From the NCBI RefSeq assembly GCF_018613325.1, contig NZ_JAGGQJ010000023.1, positions 248,001-312,000 of the forward strand: a DNA stretch of 64,000 nucleotides. The letters run 5' to 3'. The stretch is from Bacillus sp. ISL-34 (GTDB lineage: Bacteria; Bacillota; Bacilli; Bacillales; DSM-1321). The position numbers and the translations under genes were made by a program. Below, piece after piece: positions 1 through 9,045 of this stretch (within the stretch, counting starts at the first letter, position 1; each line of letters starts with the position of its first letter). Below the pieces are notes generated by a model. It was not told where the DNA came from and searched no databases. It saw only the letters and a list, made by a program, of their open reading frames with translations.

Positions 1-704
1 TTCACTAAATCCACAGTTTTTAGAAGGTAACCTAAAAGTAGACAATAGTCCGGCTGCTTTACGCCAGTCAGTAGAGGATAGTTTAAAAGACTTCAGACTG
101 ATTATATTGACATTCTTTATCTACACTTTCCCAACAGCACAACTCCGTTAGCTGAATCTGCAGCTATACTTGCACAATTAAAAAAGGAAGGAAAAATTAA
201 AGCCGTAGGAGCGTCTAATTTAAACTTTGAACAGCTTAAAGCTTTTAATGAACATGGACAATTGGATGTTCTTCAAACGGAGTATTCATTATTGGCTCGC
301 CCTGCAGAAGAAGAATTAATTCCTTATTGTTTAGAAAATAATATCTCTATTATTCCATTTTTCCCCCTAGCATCCGGATTACTTGCTGGCGCCTATAAGA
401 AAAAGGACATTTTTACAGATACATCCCGACTAAACAATCCTTTATTTCAAGGAGAGGCATTTCTTGCAAACCTTAACGTATTGACCATTTTAAAGTATTC
501 GCAAAAAAGAAAGGAGCACAACCTGCACAAATTGCGCTTGCTTGGTTATTGACTCGGCCAGCTGTTGACCTGATAATCCCTGGGGCGACAAGACCTGATC
601 AAATAACTGCAAATCTCCAAACATTAGATATCCAATTTACCAAGGCTGAACTTAGTGAACTTGATACTATTTTTAAGATAAAATTTACAACAATAATAAC
701 ATAG
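1..704 (+). pseudogene. Aldo/keto reductase, frameshifted and cut by the window edge
   Basis: Three overlapping frames together spell the C-terminal part of an aldo/keto reductase: a first part ending VEDSLK, then RLQTDYIDILYLHFPNS and KAVGASNLNFEQL, then a last part with IALAWLLTRPAVDLIIPGA and ITANLQTL. The first frame is lost near position 95 in an A run (one A appears to be missing), and a second shift occurs near position 500, again in an A-rich run. The gene starts outside the window, so its N-terminus cannot be judged. The frame ends at the TAG at 702-704. Two shifts in homopolymers suggest a true pseudogene, but sequencing error cannot be excluded. Confidence 0.8.
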
Positions 705-745
705 CGTGTTTTGAAAGAATGTTTATCAAAACACGCTCTTCTTAT
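703..745 (+). terminator. Terminator of the aldo/keto reductase pseudogene
   Basis: A perfect 12-bp stem, AGCGTGTTTTGA with TCAAAACACGCT, begins at the stop codon and is followed by a T-rich tract. Confidence 0.75.
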
Positions 746-839
746 CTTAGAGATGTCCTTTAGTTCAATAAGAAATATACCTTTTTCAGTCAGTAAAAAA
801 GCTGCCAGCAGGACATCAGTTTAATCAATTTACCCTTTG

Positions 840-1121
840 TTAATTCTTGTTTAGTGCCCTTTGGGCAATATGCTTCTGTTCTTTTTTCACAAAAACATCA
901 TATTGAGTGGTTTCATGGCGATTTTGAAAGCTTTCGGAACCTGAATTCATAGGCGTTTTCGTTTTGAATTGTATCCCTTCCCTTTCCAATTTCGCAACCA
1001 CCTTAAAATAATTATCAGTCCCGAATGCCGTATATATACATGTCCAATATTTATAGGAAATTAGTTTGGCAGTTACTACACATGCCATCACGAAGACTAG
1101 TATTCCAATCATTATATACAC
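840..1121 (-). CDS. Small single-pass membrane protein, unknown function
   Basis: 93 residues with an N-terminal hydrophobic helix (about residues 3-23) and a soluble C-terminal half. The soluble part (YFKVVAKLEREGIQFKT ... QYDVFVKKE) has the beta-alpha look of small DUF2007-like domains, but I do not recognise the family with confidence. The start may be the GTG at 1121 or the ATG three codons later; a GGGAG lies 8 nt before the GTG and an AAGGTG 6 nt before the ATG. It is monocistronic, downstream of the DsbA-like gene on the same strand and separated from it by a terminator. Confidence 0.55.
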   Translation of the reverse strand: MYIMIGILVFVMACVVTAKLISYKYWTCIYTAFGTDNYFKVVAKLEREGIQFKTKTPMNSGSESFQNRHETTQYDVFVKKEQKHIAQRALNKN

Positions 1122-1211
1122 CTTTTAGCTCCCTTTCATTTCGGACTTTTTCGAAAAACTATCCAGTACACTATATTCTTTGCCATACATAACATTTCCT
1201 TTTTAAGTAAA

Positions 1212-1240
1212 AAAAGGAGACCCAGTTTCGGGTCTCCTTC
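1212..1240 (-). terminator. Terminator of the DsbA-like gene
   Basis: A 10-bp stem (AAGGAGACCC with GGGTCTCCTT) just after the stop of the gene at 1253; on the minus strand it runs into a T tract. Confidence 0.8.
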
Positions 1241-1252
1241 TTCATATCTTCA

Positions 1253-1963
1253 TTATTTTTCCGGCACGTTACAGGAACCATCCGTACAAGCGTCGCCTGT
1301 TGCTGGATCATTCACGATTGTAAGGGGGTTTTCCTCTGCCCATACTTTTTTAAGCGTATCCAGGAACGCTTCTGTTGGCTGGGCGCCGGAGATTCCATAC
1401 TTGCGGTTAATGACGAAGAATGGCACACCTGTAATACCAAGCAGGCTTCCTTCTTGCTCATTTCCCCTAACCTCTGCCGTAAATGCCGTTCCTGCCAACA
1501 TGGCTTCCGCCTCGGACTTTTCAAGGCCAACCTCTTCAGCCAAACTAGCCAATGTAGCGTGATCTCCAATATGTTTACCTTCCGTAAAGTAAGCTTTAAA
1601 TAGACGTTCATTCATTACTTTCTCTTTACCTTTTGATTCAGCAAAATGCATCAAGCGGTGAGCATCGAACGAATTCGTTAAGACCACTTTGTCCAAATGA
1701 TAATCGAGTCCCAATTCTTTGGCCTGTTGAGTCAGGTTTTGGCTGTTCGCTTCCACCTGCGCTTGGGACATGCCGTATTTCTTGGCCAGCATTTCATTTT
1801 GAGTCATATTGATATCCCGCTCAGCCTCTGGGTTCAACTCAAAACTGCGAAATGAAACCTCTACCTGATCTTTATTTTCAAACTGCTTCAAAGCCTCTTC
1901 GAATCGACGCTTTCCTATATAACAGAACGGGCATTGATAATCCGACCAAATTTCCACCTTCAT
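1253..1963 (-). CDS. DsbA-family (FrnE-like) thiol oxidoreductase
   Basis: 236 residues, full length for the FrnE/YwbO branch of DsbA proteins. The thioredoxin-fold active site CPFC is at residues 11-14 (SDYQCPFCYIGKRR), an inserted helical domain fills the middle, and the cis-proline loop GVPFF is near residue 178. There is no signal peptide, so it acts in the cytoplasm, probably on thiol or disulfide substrates. A second cysteine pair sits in the C-terminal tail (ACTDGSC). A good GAGGT site precedes the ATG. The Rrf2 regulator lies 74 bp upstream on the same strand, which suggests redox-responsive control; the substrate is unknown. Confidence 0.9.
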   Translation of the reverse strand: MKVEIWSDYQCPFCYIGKRRFEEALKQFENKDQVEVSFRSFELNPEAERDINMTQNEMLAKKYGMSQAQVEANSQNLTQQAKELGLDYHLDKVVLTNSFDAHRLMHFAESKGKEKVMNERLFKAYFTEGKHIGDHATLASLAEEVGLEKSEAEAMLAGTAFTAEVRGNEQEGSLLGITGVPFFVINRKYGISGAQPTEAFLDTLKKVWAEENPLTIVNDPATGDACTDGSCNVPEK

Positions 1964-2037
1964 GTAAATACCTCCTCATTTTAAATGCAATCGCATTAAG
2001 CACATTATATAATCCTGGGTATCCTCTTGCAAGGATA

Positions 2038-2493
2038 TTACCCCAGACACTCATTTTCAAAATTGGTGAAATCTACTTTCTTCATGAATTCTTCCAATGT
2101 ATAGCCCTTTAGCAGGCGCAATGTTTCCTTTTCGGCTTCGTTCATGATCTCCTCCAAAGCCGTATCCAGCTGCTTCCCGACTTCACCGCATTCGCTCGTT
2201 TCCATACAAACAAGACACTCCGGCCGGACCGCTTGATACACATCGGCCAAAGTAAGCCGAGAGGCAGGCACCTTCAAGCTATATCCGCCTTCCCGTCCTT
2301 CCTTTGTTTCGACGATTCCCGCAGCTGCAAGCTGTGCCATCACCCTTCTTAAAAAAGTGGCATGTGACCTCACCTTTAAGGCGATTGCCGAACTTGTCAG
2401 GAGCTTTTCGCTTTGTGCGAGCCAAACCAGAGAGTGAACGGCAATAGCGAACCGCGGCGGTCCAATTTGATTGTTTCGATTACCTGAAGACAA
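2038..2493 (-). CDS. Rrf2-family transcriptional regulator
   Basis: 151 residues with the Rrf2 winged helix at the N-terminus (FAIAVHSLVWLAQSEKLLTS, then TFLRRVMAQLAAAGIVETKEGREGGY) and a dimerisation helix. The loop PECLVCMETSEC holds three cysteines, as in Rrf2 members that sense redox state or bind an Fe-S cluster; whether this one does is not shown. The start is a TTG preceded by AAGGGGGGAT. An inverted repeat overlaps its own promoter, so autoregulation is likely, and the DsbA-like gene downstream is the obvious target. Confidence 0.9.
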   Translation of the reverse strand: MSSGNRNNQIGPPRFAIAVHSLVWLAQSEKLLTSSAIALKVRSHATFLRRVMAQLAAAGIVETKEGREGGYSLKVPASRLTLADVYQAVRPECLVCMETSECGEVGKQLDTALEEIMNEAEKETLRLLKGYTLEEFMKKVDFTNFENECLG

Positions 2494-2503
2494 AATTATC
2501 CCC

Positions 2504-2559
2504 CCTTACACCCCTATCCATTGTAAGGCCATTATACTATGTTACGTGCTCCCGAACAA
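2504..2559 (-). promoter_or_regulatory. Promoter and candidate operator of the Rrf2 gene
   Basis: On the minus strand, TTGTTC (2559-2554) and TATAAT (2536-2531) are 17 bp apart. A perfect 7-bp inverted repeat, CCTTACA (2504-2510) and TGTAAGG (2522-2528), covers the expected transcription start, a usual place for an autoregulator to bind. Confidence 0.6.
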
Positions 2560-2652
2560 ATGGCGCAGGTTCCGGATTTTTCGACCGTTGCGCACGATTT
2601 CCTAGTCGTTTCCGGTTTTCGGAAAAATAATATACCCTTTTTCGGCACAGTT

Positions 2653-2685
2653 GAAAACCCGGCAAAACATTTTTGCCGGGTTTTC
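2653..2685 (-). terminator. Terminator of ycgR-ycgQ
   Basis: A perfect 15-bp stem (GAAAACCCGGCAAAA and its complement, 3-nt loop) directly after the ycgQ stop, ending in T on the minus strand. Confidence 0.85.
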
Positions 2686-2690
2686 CAATT

Positions 2691-3455
2691 CTACTGAATG
2701 ATTTGTACATTCTCATATAAATAAGCTTCTTCGGGTGCCTTTATTTTCTTCGACTCTTTTAAATCGATTACCGGTACGGGTTCCCCTTTATAGCTTCCTT
2801 TTTTTAATGTCCCTGTAATCGTATACCAATCATTCGTCTTCATTCCTTCCACATTCCCGTTGACCATATATCCGTATAACGTCGCATCGACCACACAGCA
2901 GGACATGGAGAGGCGGGAGATGGCCATTTGTTTTTTCGTAAATGTATCCTCACGGTATATGAACCCCGAAATCTCTATTTCCTTCCCCTCGATCGTTTCG
3001 ATGTTGTTCAGTAAATCATCCAGTACTTCAAAATAATTATCATCGGTTACGGAGATTTTCTCCCCATTGGTATGTTTACCTGAATCATAGGAGCTTACCT
3101 TCTGTGTCTGCTGATTCGCCATCCCCCTTTTCGCAAGCACTTCCCCGCTTAATGTAAAATCGGTCAAGATGAAGCCCAGAAGAATCGGAATGAAGAACAA
3201 ACTATATTTCAGGACCAGCGCGGACGAGGAAGACTCTCGATTCGATCCGCAATCACAATGATGTCCATCCTGTTTTTGTTTTTTCATTCTGAGAAGGCTG
3301 ATCACTAAAAAAGCAAAAAGTGCCGTCAATGCATATGGAACCATTTTGGGTGCAATCAATTTCGTTAAATATCCTGAAACATATAATTTAAAGATCATGA
3401 GGCCAAGTCCAAGCAGCAGCAATCCTTCAAGTCTTTGGATAAAAAAACCTTTCAT
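2691..3455 (-). CDS. ycgQ: YcgQ-like membrane protein (TIGR03943/DUF1980 family)
   Basis: 254 residues: two or three N-terminal membrane helices, a His/Cys-rich cytoplasmic loop (DGHHCDCGSNRE), another helix, then a soluble extracytoplasmic domain with an OB-like part (IEISGFIYREDTF) and a Cys pair (SMSCCVVDA). These proteins occur next to COG0701 permeases, and B. subtilis has the same ycgR-ycgQ pair. The gene overlaps ycgR by one base and so is translated from the same message. The HHCDC loop and the Zur-like site before ycgR point to zinc, but no transport activity can be read from the sequence. Confidence 0.85.
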   Translation of the reverse strand: MKGFFIQRLEGLLLLGLGLMIFKLYVSGYLTKLIAPKMVPYALTALFAFLVISLLRMKKQKQDGHHCDCGSNRESSSSALVLKYSLFFIPILLGFILTDFTLSGEVLAKRGMANQQTQKVSSYDSGKHTNGEKISVTDDNYFEVLDDLLNNIETIEGKEIEISGFIYREDTFTKKQMAISRLSMSCCVVDATLYGYMVNGNVEGMKTNDWYTITGTLKKGSYKGEPVPVIDLKESKKIKAPEEAYLYENVQIIQ

Positions 3456-4471
3456 CAGAAGCCCCCCTTACTGATCAATCCGCCTGCAATCAGGCATAGG
3501 CTGAAGACGACTGCGAAAACAAGCAGGACATACGTGACGACGAAGCTCCGTTTAAAACAGGACATCATGATCAGAACATTTTTCAAATCCAGCATGGGAC
3601 CAAATACAAGGAACCCCAGTATGGAGCCTGGCAGAAAACTATGGGAAAAGGAGGCGGCAACGAATGCATCAGCTGATGAACAGAGTGACAGCACAAACGC
3701 AATTCCCATCATCAAGGCCGTGCCTTTTATTGGCGCCTGACCAATATCGGCCATTACGGACCGATCCATAAACACTTGAAATACACTTGCAAACAAGGCC
3801 CCAATGATAAAGTATCTGCCGACCAAGAAAAACTCCTGTGAAGTATGATCAATGAAGCTTGTCCATTTACTGGACTGAATATCATGTTCATGTTCATGCC
3901 CGTGAACCAGTTCCAGCTTCTCCTCTTTCACCACATCTTTAGTGCTGAATATATGAATGAATAAACCTGCAATTATGGCCGTCAGGACACAAAGAATGAT
4001 TCTTCCATATAGAATGGCCGGATTATTTTGGAACGCATAATAAGTTGAGCCGAACACGATGACATTCAATATTGGGGCAGTTACAAGCAAGACAACACCT
4101 GCATGGACCGGGACACCCTTTTGAATCAATTTCCGGACGACAGGGATGATTGCACATTCGCAAACCGGAATGATCAGCGCTGCCCCTATCGCAGCAAATA
4201 TGGCCGTCAGGGGCCTTTTTGGAATCATCCGCTGAATGATTTCTTCACTTATGAACAACTGGATGAACGATGATGCAATGGCACCCAGGAACAGGAAAGG
4301 AATCGATTCTAAAAACAACCCCAAAAACACGACGAACACAGAGTGAAGCATCGGGTAGCCCGAGAAATCAATCGCTTTGGGAATGAATACATCACCTAGA
4401 AAAAAGAATGCCAGCAGCAAAAACAGCAGAATCAATAACAGCAAATTTCCCGTGTAGCGTTTCAAAAGCAT
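3455..4471 (-). CDS. ycgR: YcgR-like COG0701 permease
   Basis: About 338 residues with eight predicted membrane helices and the family signature PVCECAIIPVVRKL followed by GVPVHAGVVLLVTAPILN. A cytoplasmic loop carries HGHEHEHD, a typical metal-binding stretch. I chose the ATG at 4471 (MLLKRYTGN) because AGGTGG lies 8 nt upstream; the longer GTG reading would abut the Zur-like palindrome. It is the first gene of a two-gene operon with ycgQ. The family has been linked to transport of metals and other small solutes, but the substrate here is inference. Confidence 0.85.
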   Translation of the reverse strand: MLLKRYTGNLLLLILLFLLLAFFFLGDVFIPKAIDFSGYPMLHSVFVVFLGLFLESIPFLFLGAIASSFIQLFISEEIIQRMIPKRPLTAIFAAIGAALIIPVCECAIIPVVRKLIQKGVPVHAGVVLLVTAPILNVIVFGSTYYAFQNNPAILYGRIILCVLTAIIAGLFIHIFSTKDVVKEEKLELVHGHEHEHDIQSSKWTSFIDHTSQEFFLVGRYFIIGALFASVFQVFMDRSVMADIGQAPIKGTALMMGIAFVLSLCSSADAFVAASFSHSFLPGSILGFLVFGPMLDLKNVLIMMSCFKRSFVVTYVLLVFAVVFSLCLIAGGLISKGGF

Positions 4472-4486
4472 ATTCAACCACCTCAC

Positions 4487-4507
4487 AAATCACAATTATT
4501 ACGATTT
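4487..4507 (-). promoter_or_regulatory. Zur-box-like operator before ycgR
   Basis: Read on the minus strand the site is AAATCGTAAT-A-ATTGTGATTT, a 7-1-7 palindrome core (TCGTAAT, ATTGTGA) close to the B. subtilis Zur consensus TCGTAATNATTACGA. It ends 16 bp before the chosen start codon, where a repressor would block transcription or its start. A TATACT -10-like element lies further upstream. Confidence 0.65.
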
Positions 4508-4586
4508 AAGTTTGGATTCGGTCTAGTATATGCTTTTGATAGGATGAACAGAACAAGAAAAAAGAGAATGGAAGAGATTCCCCCCC

Positions 4587-5261
4587 TCATTTATTTCTTC
4601 GATATAGATCCCTGCTTTTGTAACCCTCTCCTAAAATTGCTTTCATTTCCTGGCGCCGTTTCACTTGGGTCGCCTCTTGTTTTGCACTATACACGTAACG
4701 AGCCCAATCCTTGCGATACCCTGGTGTAAGTGATTGATAGAACGCAAGCAAATCAGGGGAATCCTGCACATCTTTCTCAATACCAGAAATCATTTCGATA
4801 TAATCATCTACTGATTGGCTTGCTTTGGTAGATGGACGGTTTCTATTTTTCGAATCTACTTTCAGTCCGACTACCGTAAAGACATCATCCAATCCAACCA
4901 TACGTGCAAACTTAATGTCACTCGAGCCAATATAACCGTCATCATCCGCACCAAGGCCTTGCATCAGATCATCACGATGAATATATGTAGCATATTCTTT
5001 ATTCCCCTTCTTGGGATATGCCAAATAGATATAGCCGTTTTTACTCAAATGATTTTTCTCGATCACCTTATCCACGATTTTCTTTAAAGAATCCATATCA
5101 AATACGAAGGCAAATATAAGATCATAGGCACTTTCAGTAAGCTCTGTAGCGTAATCCGGCAGCTCCGCTAAATAATCCGCCCCGGCTGGCAGATTCAAGA
5201 CTGCCACCCGTTCATATTTATGTAAATTCAGTTTTTCGACTATTGTTTTAGCCATTGGCAT
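4587..5261 (-). CDS. YdeI/OmpD-associated (OmdA) family protein
   Basis: 224 residues. The C-terminus, FYQSLTPGYRKDWARYVYSA followed by KQEATQVKRRQEM, matches the OmdA domain of YdeI-like proteins (helix, then an Ala-Lys-rich helix with conserved arginines). The N-terminal 130 residues resemble the DUF3052-like part of such fusions (VAVLNLPAGADYLAEL, YIYLAYPKK). The family is poorly understood; some members have been linked to tolerance of antimicrobial peptides. The second ATG (two codons in) is an equally good start. No partner gene is evident. Confidence 0.7.
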   Translation of the reverse strand: MPMAKTIVEKLNLHKYERVAVLNLPAGADYLAELPDYATELTESAYDLIFAFVFDMDSLKKIVDKVIEKNHLSKNGYIYLAYPKKGNKEYATYIHRDDLMQGLGADDDGYIGSSDIKFARMVGLDDVFTVVGLKVDSKNRNRPSTKASQSVDDYIEMISGIEKDVQDSPDLLAFYQSLTPGYRKDWARYVYSAKQEATQVKRRQEMKAILGEGYKSRDLYRRNK

Positions 5262-5940
5262 TCACCATCCTAGTTCATTTTGTCTATCTTCAGTTTATTA
5301 GCTCCCCATTGCGTTAGCAACTTTTCTCTTGATATTCTATCCCATATAAAAAGCCTAAAAGACGATGAGTAAACCTTCCGTCTTTTTTCATATAATGATT
5401 TATAGGAAAATATTAACTGTGTTATAATTCAGATATAATCAATTTCATTGTCCAGCTTCTTTGGGTTTTTGCCCTTAACATGATAGCAATCGCATAGAGT
5501 ACGGATGTATAGCTAAGATACCCGAACTTACATTTTCCGGTGCAAAAGAGGAAGCCATAGACATCGCATTCTTGTTTTTGAGGCCCAACATACTGAGTGC
5601 AGGCATAAACTTAACTATTGTGCATAGGCATTAGGGTATCAAAGCTTCAGAAAACAATGCAGTGCCTAAGAATTATAGCTGTCTTCAGATCTGTATTTCC
5701 CAGGGTCTTTCCCATGAAATCATTTTAACAATTTTACCTAAATGACGTTGTGTCACACCCCGGCAAACATTAAGCACTACTATCCCAACAATGAAAACAA
5801 ATCATGAATCCACTTTAAATCAGGTGTTTTTTCCGTAGTTTTTATGCATTCTTTATGCAATCAGATATCCCTTTGTTTTTTCCTATATCAAAAAAATCAG
5901 TGATGCTTTCATATGGGAGTGTCACAAAAGGGGAGTTCTC
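5262..5940. other. Intergenic stretch with possible gene remnants
   Basis: No intact gene. On the minus strand 5470-5630 has short readable stretches in two frames (for example MPALSMLGLKNKNAMSMAS and FGYLSYTSVLYAIAIML) that look like pieces of a membrane transporter, but the family cannot be named and the frames are broken. The rest is AT-rich. The 3' end should hold the promoter of the DinB-like gene. Confidence 0.3.
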
Positions 5941-6444
5941 ATGAATTTTATCGAGTATGATTTGCTATTTGAATCAAGAAAACAGTTAATAGAGGAAATT
6001 ACGGAGTTGGATGAAAAAATGCTCCACCACAGGCCTGTGCCTGAAGTATGGAACATCGCCCAAATTTGCCATCATTTATATCTTACGGAACAGGTTTTTA
6101 CAGAAGTTATAGCAAATGGCATTCAGGAAAGGGATTTTAATAATATCATTCAAAAAAACATTTACTTCGTTACTGATAGAACAAGGAAATTCTCATCCCC
6201 TGAGATCATTTCACCATCTTCAACCCCATTTCAATTATCGAGCCTTATGGATTTGCTGGCAGAATCAAGGGATCGATTATTACAGGTTCTTTATGATATG
6301 GATTCAGATATCTTGTTGAATAGAAAGAAAGCCAAGCATCCCCTGTTCGGGGACCTCTCGTTGGATCAATGGATTGAATTACTATCCTTACATGAACAAC
6401 GGCATATCAAACAGATACAAGAAATAAAGTCCGCCCTTATATAA
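5941..6444 (+). CDS. DinB/YfiT-like four-helix protein
   Basis: 167 residues with the DinB-superfamily four-helix layout. The metal-binding histidine positions are visible as ICHHLYLTE near residue 43 and LHEQRHIKQI near the C-terminus. In Bacillus such proteins are thought to be metal-dependent thiol (bacillithiol) transferases, some induced by stress; the substrate is unknown. AAAGGGGAG precedes the ATG. It is monocistronic, with a terminator 37 bp after the stop, and faces the 3' end of the phn locus. Confidence 0.8.
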   Translation: MNFIEYDLLFESRKQLIEEITELDEKMLHHRPVPEVWNIAQICHHLYLTEQVFTEVIANGIQERDFNNIIQKNIYFVTDRTRKFSSPEIISPSSTPFQLSSLMDLLAESRDRLLQVLYDMDSDILLNRKKAKHPLFGDLSLDQWIELLSLHEQRHIKQIQEIKSALI

Positions 6445-6481
6445 GCCTTTCATGACTATGACACCATTAGAACAAATAAAG

Positions 6482-6508
6482 AGACCACTCCATTTGTGGT
6501 CTTTTTTC
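6482..6508 (+). terminator. Terminator of the DinB-like gene
   Basis: Stem AGACCAC/GTGGTCT with a 7-nt loop followed by six T. The A-rich left flank may let it work for the convergent phn operon too. Confidence 0.75.
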
Positions 6509-6582
6509 ATGCATACTATGAAACGAACGTGACTGTCAGGGGCTGCACCAAATTGATAGATGGGCAGAACCCATATTTAGTA

Positions 6583-7455
6583 TCAAGATGATACTTTTAG
6601 TTTCCTTTTGATCTGAGTTGCGAAGATTTCAAGACAGATTGCAATTATCAGGATAAAATAAGTGATTGCCCCAATTTCACTCAAGTCAAAGTAAAATCCA
6701 CTTGCCATGAACATATCGAAGCCGATTCCCCCTGCGCCTGCCGCTGCGCCCATTGCGACTGCCACTGCAAAATTGATTTCAAAGCGCATGAAAGTCCATG
6801 AAATGATATAAGTGATCGAAGATGGAATGATGACTTGGAACACGATTTGCCACCAATTCGCACCGCTTGCTTGCAGGGCTTCTATAGCACCTTTATCAAT
6901 TTCCTCGAAGGATTCCGAGTAGGCCTTCACAAGGTAACTTATGGAGTGAAACGTCATCCCTATAACTGCCGCTACACTGCCCAACCCTGCTGCGACTGCA
7001 AAAATGAGGACCCATAACACGGTAGGAACGGCTCTGATCAGGGCAACCGATCCCTTTATGATAATCGATAATGGCTTGGACGAGATATTTCCAGCCGCTA
7101 AAAGTCCCAACATCAGGGCAATGATTGCACCAAATATTGTCGTTAAGAAAGCTAAACCTAATGTGATCCACACCTGATAAAGCGCTTGAGTAAAGGTAAA
7201 GTGCTTCAGATGCGGTTCAAAAAACATGGTCTTCAAATTGTCGACGGTAAGTAATAGTGCGTCCCACAATTTAACATCCTTATAATCAAAACTGGCAAAA
7301 GCGTATATAGTCAAAACAGCTAGTACCAGCACACTCAACCTAATGGCGATCGAAGATTTCGAGAAGGGCTTTTTGGATAGCCGTTCAAGTAGCATTTTAT
7401 CTAAATCATGACCGGTAGGAGAAGGAAATGGTTTGATTGGACCCTCTGCCTGCAT
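6583..7455 (-). CDS. phnE: Phosphonate ABC transporter permease PhnE (second copy)
   Basis: 290 residues, a binding-protein-dependent permease with about six membrane helices. The EAA loop that contacts the ATPase reads AIEALQASGANWWQIVFQVI. It begins one base inside the stop of the other phnE (TAATG), so the two are translationally coupled. Two PhnE subunits presumably form the heterodimeric channel for PhnC and PhnD. It is the last gene of the phosphonate locus. Confidence 0.93.
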   Translation of the reverse strand: MQAEGPIKPFPSPTGHDLDKMLLERLSKKPFSKSSIAIRLSVLVLAVLTIYAFASFDYKDVKLWDALLLTVDNLKTMFFEPHLKHFTFTQALYQVWITLGLAFLTTIFGAIIALMLGLLAAGNISSKPLSIIIKGSVALIRAVPTVLWVLIFAVAAGLGSVAAVIGMTFHSISYLVKAYSESFEEIDKGAIEALQASGANWWQIVFQVIIPSSITYIISWTFMRFEINFAVAVAMGAAAGAGGIGFDMFMASGFYFDLSEIGAITYFILIIAICLEIFATQIKRKLKVSS

Positions 7456-8240
7456 TATAAAATCACCCTCCTCACATAATTTGAGATCAATTCAATACAT
7501 AATATCGAAATGATGATCGTAATGACGACAAGACTGGCAATGTCATAACTAAGGTTTTTATAATAAAGATTAAACGTAAAACCAATACCCGATCCTGTAA
7601 GCAGTCCGACCAATGTTGCATTCCGGATATTCGTTTCAATCATAAAAAGCACCCAGCTGATCATTTGCGGAATGGTTGAAGGGATAACAGACTGCGAAAT
7701 GACGGTTAGATAACTTGCGCCGGTTGTCTGCAAAGCTTCTACGGAACTGCAGCTCACTTCATCGATCGTTTCAATAAAAGCTCTTGTTAAAAAACCGAAA
7801 GATCCGAAAAACAAGGCAAAATAACCGGTCAGGGAACTTTGTCCAAACGAAAATAACAGAACTAACGCCCATATTGAGACATCAATATTTCTAAATAAAA
7901 CTGCTACCCCACGGCTAAAACCTCCGAAAAAGGCATTCACCCTTGTCGTATCGGAACCCAATATCGCAAATACAAAGGCCAATATTCCCGCGAGTGTGGT
8001 AGCAGCAACGGATATTAAAAGTGTTTCCTTCAGCTTTATCAAAATGTCTGGCAGTTTGGTAAGGGAATCCTTTGTTGGATAAAAGTTCGATAACGACCAT
8101 TGTATGGCCTTAGGAACCGAAGCAGCCCCTTTTGCGATGCTAAATTCTGTAATGATAATGGAAACAGCCGTCGCAGCCCCAATAAGCAAAAACAATACAA
8201 GTGAATTTCTTCTCTTTTTTGCAAAAACATCAGCCGACAT
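7455..8240 (-). CDS. phnE: Phosphonate ABC transporter permease PhnE (first copy)
   Basis: 261 residues from the ATG at 8240, preceded by GGAGGTTCCC, overlapping phnC by 11 bases. Six membrane helices; the EAA loop is SVEALQTTGASYLTVISQSV. Its sequence differs from the other PhnE enough to show an old duplication rather than a recent one. Role: membrane channel for uptake of phosphonates or phosphate esters. Confidence 0.93.
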   Translation of the reverse strand: MSADVFAKKRRNSLVLFLLIGAATAVSIIITEFSIAKGAASVPKAIQWSLSNFYPTKDSLTKLPDILIKLKETLLISVAATTLAGILAFVFAILGSDTTRVNAFFGGFSRGVAVLFRNIDVSIWALVLLFSFGQSSLTGYFALFFGSFGFLTRAFIETIDEVSCSSVEALQTTGASYLTVISQSVIPSTIPQMISWVLFMIETNIRNATLVGLLTGSGIGFTFNLYYKNLSYDIASLVVITIIISILCIELISNYVRRVIL

Positions 8241-9018
8241 GGGAACCTCCCAAATCAAAAATCAACTTTCCTTCATCTGAACCATAAATTTGATGGATAT
8301 CATTTGAGGTTATATTTTGAGTTGTGCCATCGAAAACAACCTTGCCACTATTAACACCGATGATTCGATCCGAATATTTCAGGGCCACATCGACTTGATG
8401 CAGGTTGACTATAACTGTGATTCCCATGGAAGTGCAGATATTCCTTAAATGATCCATGATCACTTTGGAAGAATTCGGATCAAGAGAGGCAATCGGTTCA
8501 TCGCACAATAACAATTTAGGATTTTGGATAAGCGCCCGGGCAATACCAACCCGTTGTTTCTGGCCTCCGCTCAATTGATCGGACCTTTTATAGATCAGAT
8601 CTTCCAGGCCGAGAATTTGGAGAACTTTAGCAGCCTGAAGTTTCTCCTCTTCACTATAAAGGCCAAGGATTCCTGCCAGTGTAGATTTATAGCCTAATCT
8701 TCCATGCAGGGTATTTTCAATTACACTTAATCTATTTACAAGATTGTAATGTTGAAAAACCATCCCTATTTTCCTGCGTACTTTCTTTAACTCCCTTTTA
8801 TTCACCTTGTATACATGATCATTATCAAAAATGATTTCTCCGCTAGAAGCATCGATCATCCTATTGATGCATCGAAGAAGAGTTGATTTCCCTGCTCCAG
8901 ATGGCCCTATGATCGAAACGAACTCTCCTTCTTTCACAGTGAAGTCAATATTGGATAACGCCTTTGTACCACTTCCAAAATGTTTTGAGACATTTTTCAC
9001 TTCCAATAATGTTTTCAT
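8230..9018 (-). CDS. phnC: Phosphonate ABC transporter ATP-binding protein PhnC
   Basis: 262 residues with Walker A GPSGAGKSTLLRCINR near residue 40, signature LSGGQKQRVGIARAL, Walker B LLLCDEPIASLDP and the switch histidine in IVNLHQVDVA, as in PhnC rather than PhnK/PhnL. TAGGAGGATC precedes the ATG. It sits between phnD and the two phnE genes and powers their channel. Confidence 0.95.
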   Translation of the reverse strand: MKTLLEVKNVSKHFGSGTKALSNIDFTVKEGEFVSIIGPSGAGKSTLLRCINRMIDASSGEIIFDNDHVYKVNKRELKKVRRKIGMVFQHYNLVNRLSVIENTLHGRLGYKSTLAGILGLYSEEEKLQAAKVLQILGLEDLIYKRSDQLSGGQKQRVGIARALIQNPKLLLCDEPIASLDPNSSKVIMDHLRNICTSMGITVIVNLHQVDVALKYSDRIIGVNSGKVVFDGTTQNITSNDIHQIYGSDEGKLIFDLGGSHVG

Positions 9019-9045
9019 GTATGATCCTCCTACATATTACTGCCT

